Under the pieces are notes generated by a model, which worked only from the letters and a program-made list of their open reading frames with translations, searched no databases and had not been told where the DNA came from. This document shows positions 1 to 5,427 of a stretch of DNA of 6,696 bases, piece after piece. Each line of letters begins with the position of its first letter. Position 1 is the stretch's first letter. Source of the stretch: F1-60-MAGs149 sp037133215. Lineage in GTDB: Bacteria > Actinomycetota > Thermoleophilia > Gaiellales > F1-60-MAGs149. The DNA is taken from NCBI GenBank assembly GCA_037133215.1, contig JBAXOM010000103.1, positions 1 through 6,696 of the forward strand, given 5' to 3'. The position numbers were made by a program, and so were the translations under genes.

Positions 1-176
1 TCCGTCGTCGCGTCGTCTGGTAGCGGCTCGGGGTCGTACGGCAGTGGCAAGATCTCGAGCACGTCCGCGACGCGAATACTGAGGCCCGCTTCGCCCGCTT
101 TCAGCGACCGCGTTCGCAGCCCCTGAGCGCGGGTGCGGAGTTCGCTCCACGTGATTCGCTGTTCGATCGTTGCCAT
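1..176 (-). CDS. Partial hypothetical protein, N-terminal 58 residues only
   Basis: The minus strand is open from an ATG at 176-174 to the left edge with no stop, giving 58 codons. The protein begins MATIEQRITWSEL and continues with an Arg/Leu-rich, probably helical stretch (about residues 8-28), then a short segment ending in an acidic, proline-rich run (PLPYDPEPLPDD). No signal peptide, membrane segment or recognised motif is visible, and I do not recognise the family. There is no Shine-Dalgarno sequence, but TACACT lies 8 nt upstream of the ATG, which fits a leaderless or nearly leaderless transcript. The gene diverges from the one starting at 250. The open frame is short and could be chance in GC-rich DNA, so the call is moderate. 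Confidence 0.5.
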   Translation of the reverse strand, partial: MATIEQRITWSELRTRAQGLRTRSLKAGEAGLSIRVADVLEILPLPYDPEPLPDDATT

Positions 177-184
177 TCGGGCTG

Positions 185-190
185 AGTGTA
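185..190 (-). promoter_or_regulatory. Possible -10 box (TACACT) for the leftward gene, leaderless type
   Basis: Read on the minus strand, TACACT matches the actinobacterial TANNNT -10 pattern. It lies 8 nt before the ATG at 176, so transcription would start at or 1-2 nt before the start codon. No convincing -35 is visible. Spacing and the missing ribosome-binding site are the only support. Confidence 0.3.
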
Positions 191-236
191 CCGACCCCCG
201 GGGACGGGCGAGCACATTCGGACGGGCCGACATGAC

Positions 237-242
237 TATGCT
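237..242 (+). promoter_or_regulatory. Possible -10 box (TATGCT) for the 250-684 gene, leaderless type
   Basis: TATGCT matches TANNNT and four of six bases of TATAAT. Seven bases separate it from the ATG at 250, which places the expected transcription start at or next to the A of the start codon. There is no Shine-Dalgarno sequence before this ATG. No clear -35 is seen. The arrangement fits a leaderless mRNA. Confidence 0.35.
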
Positions 243-249
243 TGTCGAC

Positions 250-684
250 ATGGCGACCAAGAAACAACGCAAGCGCGAAGAGCGGTATCGGCACCACGGC
301 GTCGATCGACCGCGCTCCCCCCAGATTGACGAGAAGGAGACGCGCAGCGCGTCGGACGAGGCTCCGAAAGGCAAGGGTGCGCGAAACACGCGCGCCAAGG
401 CCGCTCCTCGTGGCCGTAAGCCGGTCGCTTACCCAACGCTGTTTCGCTGTATCACTCGGGCCCCAATTTTCGGACTGCTCTGGTTTGTGATCAGCCGTTT
501 CTTCCTCGGCAACTCGCACAACTCGGTCAACATGGATGCGCTGCAGGCGCTCCTGCTCGCCGTGGCGATGGTTCCCTTGCTCTTCGCAGCCGACACGGTC
601 ACGTACCGGCTCGCAAACAAGCGGGGTCTTCCGGTCACTGATCGGCCCGTTGACGGCTGGATCGGTTGGCCCGGCAAGCGCTGA
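250..684 (+). CDS. Small basic membrane protein with two predicted TM segments, function unknown
   Basis: The 144-residue product has a very basic, hydrophilic N-terminal tail (MATKKQRKREERYRHHG, then a Lys/Arg/Ser/Ala-rich stretch to about residue 60). Two hydrophobic segments follow at about 71-87 (PIFGLLWFVI core) and 96-117 (LLLAVAMVPLLF core), then a short tail containing LPVTDRPVDGW. The basic N-terminus favours a cytoplasmic tail with both termini inside. I do not recognise the family. The start at 250 is preferred because the clearly protein-like basic tail begins there and a -10-like TATGCT lies 7 nt upstream; in-frame ATGs at 232 and 238 are alternatives, also without a good ribosome-binding site. 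It is divergent from the left-edge gene and followed by a 139-nt gap before the next gene on the same strand. Confidence 0.7.
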   Translation: MATKKQRKREERYRHHGVDRPRSPQIDEKETRSASDEAPKGKGARNTRAKAAPRGRKPVAYPTLFRCITRAPIFGLLWFVISRFFLGNSHNSVNMDALQALLLAVAMVPLLFAADTVTYRLANKRGLPVTDRPVDGWIGWPGKR

Positions 685-823
685 TTCGCGGCACGGCTGG
701 CGCGGGGTAGAGGGGAGAGCGGCGCACCGGATGCGCTGCTTGGTCGGTGGGGCGTTATGGTCTGCGCGCTAGTTGACACGCGGCAGCATTCGCCGGTGCG
801 CGGTCGGGTGGCAGCGTGGTCGC

Positions 824-1675
824 ATGCGACGCGGCCAGGCCACCATCGAGTTTCTCGTCCTGCTTGGCGTGGCGATCGCGGTGACGGTCTTCATCGTGAT
901 CGGGGCGCGGTCTGACGGCGCCTCGTACGCGACTCGGATTGCCAAGGCGATCCCTGGTCATCAACCAGAGCGACGCGATGATCGGTGGGCACTACGGAGC
1001 GATTCGTACGGACCACTCCTGCGCCGCTACTCACCCGAACTAGTGCTCGAGCGCGACCGGTACGGCGAAGACGCCGCCGTGCCCGTGGATCCGGCCGTGT
1101 GCCGTAAGCCGTGGTGTGCGGCGTTCGGCACAGGGCGAGCGTCGGTCTTTACGCACGTCGTCCGGCGCGCTGGAGCTGTCGTGGCCGGTGTGCGTCAGTC
1201 GGGCGTGACGTACCTCGAATATTGGTTCTACTACCCCGATTCGAAGACGCTGCATTTTCCGGTCGCCGAGTTGCAGGGCTTTCATCGTGACGATTGGGAG
1301 GGCATGATCGTAAGGATTCCCGACGGTGGCTCGGCGGTCGCGCGCCTCACGGCGCATCAGGGTCTCGTCGGCGACAGTCCAGAGTGGACGGGCAATCCTG
1401 GCTGGCAGCCCATCGCTGCTCACCCAACGATCTATCGCGCAGCGGGCTCGCATGCGAACGGCTTTGGTCGCGTTGGGATCGATGCGCCCCTCGATCTCTG
1501 GAACGGTGACTTGGGTCGCCTGCACGCAACGGAACTCCAACTGATCGCAGCGGATACAGCCCCCTCACTTCGCCTCCGCTACGACCCGGCCGCCGTGCCC
1601 CCCTGGCATAAACAACTCTGGACGAACCCCGACGCGACGTCAACGGGTACGGCGCAGCGTTACCAGAGGAATTGA
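824..1675 (+). CDS. Prepilin/TadE-like N-terminus fused to a VPS62-like domain
   Basis: The 283-residue protein opens MRRGQATIEF followed by a hydrophobic stretch to about residue 27. This is the class III/type IV prepilin pattern: Gly4 at -1, Gln5 at +1, Glu9 at +5, then a transmembrane helix. It should anchor the protein in the membrane, possibly after prepilin peptidase cleavage, with the rest outside. The exported part has a CX4C pair (Cys93, Cys98) that could form a disulfide. A domain follows with the landmarks YLEYWFYYP (130-138), FHRDDWEG (153-160), an HQG (188-190), and HPTIYRAAGSHANGF (200-214). As I remember the families, this resembles VPS62-related proteins, and the HRDDWE stretch also resembles the GHRHDWE motif of NPP1/NLP proteins. 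Function is unknown. The ATG at 824 is chosen because it gives a normal short prepilin leader; a TTG at 773 is in frame but gives an unnatural extension. No tad or pil genes are nearby. Confidence 0.72.
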   Translation: MRRGQATIEFLVLLGVAIAVTVFIVIGARSDGASYATRIAKAIPGHQPERRDDRWALRSDSYGPLLRRYSPELVLERDRYGEDAAVPVDPAVCRKPWCAAFGTGRASVFTHVVRRAGAVVAGVRQSGVTYLEYWFYYPDSKTLHFPVAELQGFHRDDWEGMIVRIPDGGSAVARLTAHQGLVGDSPEWTGNPGWQPIAAHPTIYRAAGSHANGFGRVGIDAPLDLWNGDLGRLHATELQLIAADTAPSLRLRYDPAAVPPWHKQLWTNPDATSTGTAQRYQRN

Positions 1676-2340
1676 AGCCCGACGCCGGCGGGATTACCGA
1701 GATGTATCAGCCGAATGATCGAGAACGCGAGGAGCAACGTACCCACGATGCTTAGCCCAATCTTGATCCGGTCTTGTCTGACCAAACTGGCCACCCCAAA
1801 AAGGAAGAGACTGATCGCGATGATGATCGACAGGATGTCGAACGTGGTTGCGAGCGCATCGATGTGATCCGCCTCGTCAAATTTGGCTTCTGCCTGAGCA
1901 TCCTTCTGCCGCGCAGTATCGAACTGAGGCACGGACCAGTGTGGATTGGCCTTCGTAAACGGTGTGGGATTCGTGGACGAGTGTGGTTGGCCCTCCCACC
2001 AGTCGATGGCAGCAGCGAGTTCCGGCGACATCAACGAGCCGTGGATATAGACCGCCATCTTCTTCTGTCCTGTGTGGAGTGACTTGGTGTACTCGAGGAA
2101 GATGCCCTCGTCGGCAACCTCGGCAGCCGTTGCGTCGTTGTAGTCCTGGGATGCCGCGTCTGCGAGGCGAATCCCCTGGCTGTACAACGCCACCACTGAG
2201 CCGCTGAGCTGCGAACTCTGGAACGTCGCCCACGCCGTCAGGATGGCCGCGATACCGAGCAAAATCGCGATCACGACCTCGACACGATCCAGACGTTTTT
2301 GCTGACGCTTCTGCTCAGACTGCTCAACCGAGTCGATCAT
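1660..2340 (-). CDS. Three-TM membrane protein of unknown function
   Basis: The 226-residue product has a charged, Gln/Lys/Arg-rich N-terminus (1-20), a first hydrophobic helix at about 21-40 (VVIAILLGIAAILTAWATF), and a polar region of about 125 residues. Two more hydrophobic segments follow at about 166-187 and 193-213, then a short tail ending LQFLW. The polar region holds a helical stretch with YNDATAAEVADEGIFLEYTK and a segment ending IDWWEGQPH. It resembles, from memory only, uncharacterised actinobacterial membrane proteins with a similar TAWA..F first helix and FLEY motif. I cannot assign a function. The start is well supported: GGAGGAGGG lies 8 nt upstream of the ATG. Its last 16 nt overlap the 3' end of the convergent gene at 824-1675. 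It diverges from the pyr operon. Confidence 0.85.
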   Translation of the reverse strand: MIDSVEQSEQKRQQKRLDRVEVVIAILLGIAAILTAWATFQSSQLSGSVVALYSQGIRLADAASQDYNDATAAEVADEGIFLEYTKSLHTGQKKMAVYIHGSLMSPELAAAIDWWEGQPHSSTNPTPFTKANPHWSVPQFDTARQKDAQAEAKFDEADHIDALATTFDILSIIIAISLFLFGVASLVRQDRIKIGLSIVGTLLLAFSIIRLIHLGNPAGVGLQFLW

Positions 2341-2348
2341 TGCGCGGG

Positions 2349-2357
2349 CCCTCCTCC
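2349..2357 (-). promoter_or_regulatory. Strong Shine-Dalgarno sequence for the 1660-2340 gene
   Basis: GGAGGAGGG read on the minus strand, 8 nt before the ATG at 2340. It fixes the start of this gene. It contrasts with the apparently leaderless genes at the left end of the window. Confidence 0.8.
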
Positions 2358-2395
2358 ATCGGCGACCATTTTTGCCTCCTACAAGGCGCGAGGGA

Positions 2396-2401
2396 AGGAT
2401 A
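2396..2401 (-). promoter_or_regulatory. Possible -10 box for the leftward three-TM gene
   Basis: TATCCT on the minus strand fits TANNNT and four of six bases of TATAAT. It would give a 5' leader of about 50 nt that contains the strong ribosome-binding site. No convincing -35 hexamer sits 17-18 nt upstream, so this is only a candidate. Confidence 0.25.
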
Positions 2402-2443
2402 CATACGGTGCTGGACGTCGGTCCGCTGGAGGGGTGTGTCCGA

Positions 2444-2472
2444 TAGGTCGACTAACGTGACGACTCGACCTA
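2444..2472. repeat. Perfect 8-bp inverted repeat upstream of the PyrR element
   Basis: TAGGTCGA (2444-2451) and TCGACCTA (2465-2472) are exact reverse complements separated by 13 nt. Arm centres are 21 bp apart, about two helical turns, as in operators for dimeric repressors. It overlaps a weak -10 candidate, TAACGT at 2453-2458. If the transcript starts upstream of it, the same repeat could instead fold as a stem-loop directly before the PyrR element. No regulator can be named. Confidence 0.45.
2453..2458 (+). promoter_or_regulatory. Weak candidate -10 box (TAACGT) for the pyr operon
   Basis: TAACGT fits the TANNNT pattern and would start transcription near 2465, about 15 nt before the PyrR-binding element. 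There is no recognisable -35 at the proper distance. The rest of 2341-2479 shows no better promoter. Its position inside the inverted repeat would suit repression by a DNA-binding protein, but this is inference. Confidence 0.22.
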
Positions 2473-2479
2473 GTTCGCC

Positions 2480-2510
2480 CCTTTAAACCGGTCCTGTGAG
2501 GCCGGGAAGG
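2480..2510 (+). promoter_or_regulatory. PyrR-binding RNA element (pyr leader stem-loop)
   Basis: The RNA folds into the layout known for PyrR sites. A lower stem pairs CCUU (2480-2483) with AAGG (2507-2510). An asymmetric internal loop has UAAA on the left and G2506 on the right. The upper stem pairs CCGG (2488-2491) with CCGG (2502-2505), then a bulged U2492, then CC/GG pairs closing the loop UGUGA (2495-2499). The UCC-N-GNGAGGC core is the hallmark recognised by PyrR in Bacillus leaders. The lower-stem AAGG is also the first part of the AAGGAG ribosome-binding site of the leader ORF at 2524. PyrR binding would therefore hide that site. No GC stem followed by a U-run is present before pyrR, so control is probably at translation, as described for mycobacteria, and not by an intrinsic terminator. 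Confidence 0.88.
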
Positions 2511-2512
2511 AG
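2507..2512 (+). promoter_or_regulatory. Ribosome-binding site inside the PyrR element
   Basis: AAGGAG lies 11 nt before the ATG at 2524. Four of its six bases form the 3' strand of the PyrR element's lower stem. It is the only good ribosome-binding site upstream of pyrR and it serves the leader ORF, since pyrR itself starts 35 nt further on and in another frame. Confidence 0.75.
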
Positions 2513-2523
2513 CTCAGTTCGAC

Positions 2524-2562
2524 ATGATTTATCCCTCCCGCGATCGGCGCGTGCGCCGATGA
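2524..2562 (+). CDS. 12-residue pyr leader peptide, coupled to pyrR
   Basis: An ATG 11 nt after AAGGAG opens a 12-codon ORF, MIYPSRDRRVRR. Its TGA stop (2560-2562) overlaps the pyrR ATG (2559-2561) in the ATGA arrangement used for termination-reinitiation. Its last six codons (2545-2562, including the stop) run through a hairpin that encloses the pyrR start codon, so a ribosome translating the leader would melt that hairpin. The peptide sequence itself is probably not important, although five of twelve residues are Arg. Leader peptides have been proposed in Thermus pyr operons; whether this is homologous is unknown. It has no protein-level evidence and rests on position, ribosome-binding site and overlap. 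Confidence 0.65.
   Translation: MIYPSRDRRVRR
2543..2560 (+). promoter_or_regulatory. Hairpin sequestering the pyrR start codon
   Basis: AUCGGCGC (2543-2550) is the exact reverse complement of GCGCCGAU (2553-2560), giving an 8-bp palindrome or, as RNA, a 7-bp GC-rich stem with a 4-nt loop. The first two bases of the pyrR AUG are in the 3' arm. No U-run follows, so it is not an intrinsic terminator. It also occupies the place where a ribosome-binding site for pyrR would be expected, and none is present. Confidence 0.7.
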
Positions 2563-3140
2563 GCACCCTGAGCACGCGCGTTTTGCTCGATGCCGACCAG
2601 ATCGCGCGCACGCTTGCGCGGATGGGGTCGGAGATCGTCGAGCGGCACCCCGATCTCTCGCAGGTGCACCTCGTTGGCATCCGCTCGCGGGGAGTACCGT
2701 TGGCCGAGCGCATCCGCGATCGCATCAAGGAGACGACGGGCATTGAGGTGCCGGTCGGCGCCGTCGACATCAGCTTTTATCGCGACGACGTTGGCATTCG
2801 TGCCGACGCGGACGATCGCATTGGCGACCACCCCGTGGTGGGCGAGACGGTCTTTGACGGCCCGATCGAAGGCGCCACTATCGTCCTGATCGACGACGTG
2901 CTCTACACCGGCCGCACCGTGCGGGCAGCGATCGACGCGGTCTTCGATTACGGCCGCCCCGCGTGCGTGCAGCTTGCAGTGCTGGCCGATCGCGGGCATC
3001 GCGAGCTCCCGATTCGCGCAGATTTCGTCGGCAAGAACCTGCCGACCCAAGGAGCAGAGCACGTGCGCGTGCGGCTGCAAGAGACGGATGGAGTGGATGA
3101 GGTCGTGCTGATTGGCGGAGATGGAGGGGCGGAGTCGTGA
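2559..3140 (+). CDS. pyrR: Bifunctional pyr operon regulator PyrR / uracil phosphoribosyltransferase
   Basis: PyrR binds the leader RNA of pyr operons when charged with UMP/UTP and lowers expression. Many homologues also make UMP from uracil and PRPP. The 193-residue protein has the type I phosphoribosyltransferase fold signals: GIRSRG (40-45), the PRPP-binding loop VLIDDVLYTGRT (109-120) with paired Asp112-Asp113, and the PyrR-typical ADRGHRELPI (143-152) and FVGKNLPT (156-163). Length is normal for the family. The ATG at 2559 gives the usual MSTLSTRVLLDADQI start. An in-frame GTG at 2496 is rejected because it lies inside the RNA element. There is no ribosome-binding site of its own, and the start overlaps the leader ORF stop by 4 nt. 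Its own 3' end overlaps pyrB by 4 nt (GTGA). The RNA element upstream implies autoregulation. Confidence 0.97.
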   Translation: MSTLSTRVLLDADQIARTLARMGSEIVERHPDLSQVHLVGIRSRGVPLAERIRDRIKETTGIEVPVGAVDISFYRDDVGIRADADDRIGDHPVVGETVFDGPIEGATIVLIDDVLYTGRTVRAAIDAVFDYGRPACVQLAVLADRGHRELPIRADFVGKNLPTQGAEHVRVRLQETDGVDEVVLIGGDGGAES

Positions 3141-4105
3141 GCACTAAACGACACCTGATGGGTATGAACGACGTGGATCGCGCCGACATCGAGCGCATCC
3201 TCGAGACGGCCGCGGGCTTCGAAGACGTCGTCGAGCGCGACGTCAAGAAGGTTCCGACGTTGCGCGGCCGCACGGTCGTCAATCTCTTCTACGAATCCTC
3301 GACGCGCACGAGCTCGAGCTTCGAGCTGGCTGCCAAGCGGCTCAGCGCCGACGTCGTCAGCGTCAAGTCGTCTGGCTCGAGCGTCGACAAGGGCGAGTCG
3401 CTCAAAGACACGATCCGCACGCTCAACGCGTACAAGCCAAACATCATCGTGATCCGCCATCCGCACATTGGTGCAGCACAATTGACGGCGCGCTGGTCCG
3501 ACGCGCACGTCGTCAACGCGGGCGACGGCAAGCACCAGCACCCGACGCAGGCCCTGCTAGACCTCTACACAATCAAGAAGCGGCTGGGCCGCCTCGACGA
3601 CGTCAAGGTCGCGATCGTCGGTGACATCCTGCACAGCCGTGTTGCGCGCAGCGATATCGAGGCCTTCCAGATGATGGGGCTCGACGTCACGCTGATCGGC
3701 CCGCCGGCACTGATCCCGCCGGGGATTGTCGAGGCCACGGGTGTCAAGGTCTCGGACGATCCGGAGGCGATGAGCGAGGCGGATGTGATCTACGTCTTGC
3801 GCATGCAGCACGAGCGCATGGAGCCCGGCCAGAACTACCTGCCAAGCCTGCGCGAGTATGCGCGCGTTTGGGGTGTCAACGCGCGTCGCGTGCGACCCGG
3901 CCAAGTCGTGATGCACCCGGGGCCGATGAATCGTGGCGTCGAGATCGCGCCCGACGTCGCCGACTCGGGCGTTTCGCTGGTCGAAAACCAGGTCGAGGCC
4001 GGTCTGGTCGTGCGAATGGCGGTCCTCTACGACCTGATGACGCGCCCATCGATTGGCACCGTCATCGATATTCGCGAGCGCACCGGCGAGTGGGGTGCAG
4101 CATGA
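3137..4105 (+). CDS. pyrB: Aspartate carbamoyltransferase, catalytic chain
   Basis: This cytoplasmic enzyme joins carbamoyl phosphate and L-aspartate to give N-carbamoyl-L-aspartate, the committed step of pyrimidine synthesis. The 322-residue sequence carries the carbamoyl-phosphate loop FYESSTRTSSSFE (51-63), the mobile-loop Lys in SSSVDKGES (Lys85), HPTQALLDLYT (135-145), and the aspartate-side motifs LRMQHER (221-227) and HPGPMNRG (260-267). All expected catalytic motifs are intact. The aspartate-specific motifs separate it from ornithine carbamoyltransferase. The start is GTG at 3137, with GGAGG 9 nt upstream, overlapping the pyrR stop by 4 nt. An ATG at 3158 is in frame but would remove a normal N-terminus. 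No pyrI regulatory chain gene is present here. It overlaps pyrC by ATGA. Confidence 0.97.
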   Translation: MSTKRHLMGMNDVDRADIERILETAAGFEDVVERDVKKVPTLRGRTVVNLFYESSTRTSSSFELAAKRLSADVVSVKSSGSSVDKGESLKDTIRTLNAYKPNIIVIRHPHIGAAQLTARWSDAHVVNAGDGKHQHPTQALLDLYTIKKRLGRLDDVKVAIVGDILHSRVARSDIEAFQMMGLDVTLIGPPALIPPGIVEATGVKVSDDPEAMSEADVIYVLRMQHERMEPGQNYLPSLREYARVWGVNARRVRPGQVVMHPGPMNRGVEIAPDVADSGVSLVENQVEAGLVVRMAVLYDLMTRPSIGTVIDIRERTGEWGAA

Positions 4106-5427
4106 CCCGCCTCGAACAGCGCGAATCCGACGCCGTCAACGTTCTCGTCCAGGGCGCCCGCCTGTTCGACCCCGTCGAGGGGTTGGATGTCACGGCCGAC
4201 CTGCTGATCCAAGACGGCAAGATCGTTCAGATCGGCGACAAGATTGCCGCTCCCATTGGCACACGCGTGTTGAAGGGCGCAGGTAAGACCCTGCTGCCCG
4301 GCCTCGTCGATCCGCACGTGCACCTGCGTGTGCCCGGCCAGGAATACAAAGAGGATTGCGCCTCCGGCTCGGCTGCGGCTGCCGCGGGTGGTTATACGAC
4401 GATCCTCTCGATGCCGAATACCGACCCGGTGATCGACTCGGGCGCCACGCTCGAGGCCGCGCTCGACCGCGCCAAGGAAGGCGCTGTCATCCAGGTCGGC
4501 TTTCTCGCCGCGATTAGCGTCGGGCGTGCGGGCGAATCGTTGACAGAGATGCGCGACCTCGCCGACCGCGGTGCCGCGGGCTTTACGGATGATGGTTCGC
4601 CGGTCGAGAGCGCGCGACTAATGCGCCGTGCGCTGCAATACGTGCGGCCCCTCAACCTGCCCCTTGCCTTGCATGAGGAGGAGCCGTCGCTGACGCACGG
4701 CGGCCACATGCACGAGGGCGCGGTTTCGGCCACGCTCGGCCTCGGAGGTTGGCCCGGCATCGCCGAGACGCTGATGGTGGCACGCGACATTCGCCTGGCC
4801 GAGCAGGAGGGTGCGCGCATCCACCTGCAACACATCTCGGTCCGCACGAGCATCGAAGAGATCGCGCGTGGCCGCGAGCGCGGCGTGCGCGTGTCGAGCG
4901 AGGCGAGCCCGCATCACCTGGTCTTGACGGACCGGGCGGTCATGTCGCTCGACAGCAACTTCAAGATGAACCCGCCGTTGGCCAGCGAAGACGATCGTCA
5001 GGCGCTGATCGAGGGCCTCAAGACGGGCGTGATCGACTGCATCGCAACCGACCATGCGCCGCACGCGATCCACGAGAAGGAGGTGCCGTTCGAGGCCGCC
5101 GCCTTTGGTGTGACTGGGCTTGAGACCGCGCTCCCGATCCTGCTCGAAGAGCTCGTGGCGCCCGATCTGGTGCCGCTCGAGACGATCATCCGCGCGATGA
5201 CAGAAGGCCCCTGCAACGCCTTCGATCTGGAGCGCCCAGCGCTGCGGGTCGGCGCGACGGCCAATCTTGCGCTCTGGGATCTCGACGCTCGTTGGATCGT
5301 TGGCGACCGTCCGTTCCGTTCCAAGAGTGCGAACTCGTGCTTCCTTGGCGACACGGTGCGCGGCATCTGTCTCGTCACGATCGCCAATGGTCGCTTAGCC
5401 CACGACGAGCTGGAGGTCCTCGCATGA
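4102..5427 (+). CDS. pyrC: Dihydroorotase, class I
   Basis: The enzyme cyclises N-carbamoyl-L-aspartate to dihydroorotate in the third step of UMP synthesis. The 441-residue protein is an amidohydrolase with the metal site spread as expected: VDPHVHLR (69-76, His72 and His74), Asp164 in FTDDG, His191 in LHEEE, His244 in HLQHIS, and Asp317 in ATDHAPH (315-321). The spacing parallels the class I Aquifex enzyme (as I recall, His61/63, Asp153, His180, His232, Asp305). The length and the lack of a carboxylated-Lys motif favour class I over the shorter E. coli type. The N-terminal 12-62 and C-terminal 384-435 segments fit the flanking beta-sandwich of amidohydrolases. Start ATG at 4102 overlaps the pyrB stop by ATGA; a frame extension to 3868 lies inside pyrB and is not credible. 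The ribosome-binding site is weak, suggesting coupling to pyrB. It overlaps carA by ATGA. Confidence 0.96.
   Translation: MTRLEQRESDAVNVLVQGARLFDPVEGLDVTADLLIQDGKIVQIGDKIAAPIGTRVLKGAGKTLLPGLVDPHVHLRVPGQEYKEDCASGSAAAAAGGYTTILSMPNTDPVIDSGATLEAALDRAKEGAVIQVGFLAAISVGRAGESLTEMRDLADRGAAGFTDDGSPVESARLMRRALQYVRPLNLPLALHEEEPSLTHGGHMHEGAVSATLGLGGWPGIAETLMVARDIRLAEQEGARIHLQHISVRTSIEEIARGRERGVRVSSEASPHHLVLTDRAVMSLDSNFKMNPPLASEDDRQALIEGLKTGVIDCIATDHAPHAIHEKEVPFEAAAFGVTGLETALPILLEELVAPDLVPLETIIRAMTEGPCNAFDLERPALRVGATANLALWDLDARWIVGDRPFRSKSANSCFLGDTVRGICLVTIANGRLAHDELEVLA

Noticed and set aside
773..778. Perfect TTGACA resembling a -35 box
   Set aside because: No TANNNT or TATAAT-like hexamer is found 16-18 nt downstream (796-801 reads GTGCGC), so it is not supported as a promoter.
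773..823. In-frame TTG start at 773 that would extend the prepilin-like protein by 17 residues
   Set aside because: The ATG at 824 gives a standard short prepilin leader (MRRG then QATIEF), whereas the extension is Arg-rich, has no ribosome-binding site and would be unusual.
2371..2388. Small stem GCCT/AGGC near a run of T residues
   Set aside because: The T-run precedes the stem on the plus strand and reads as A-run after it on the minus strand, so it cannot be a terminator in either direction.
2496..2558. GTG start at 2496 giving pyrR a 21-residue extension
   Set aside because: It lies in the terminal loop of the PyrR-binding element, has no ribosome-binding site, and the PyrR N-terminus matches the ATG at 2559.
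2543..2560. GC-rich hairpin as an intrinsic terminator or attenuator
   Set aside because: No U-run follows (next bases are GAGCACC) and the pyrR start codon is in the stem, so a translational role is more likely.
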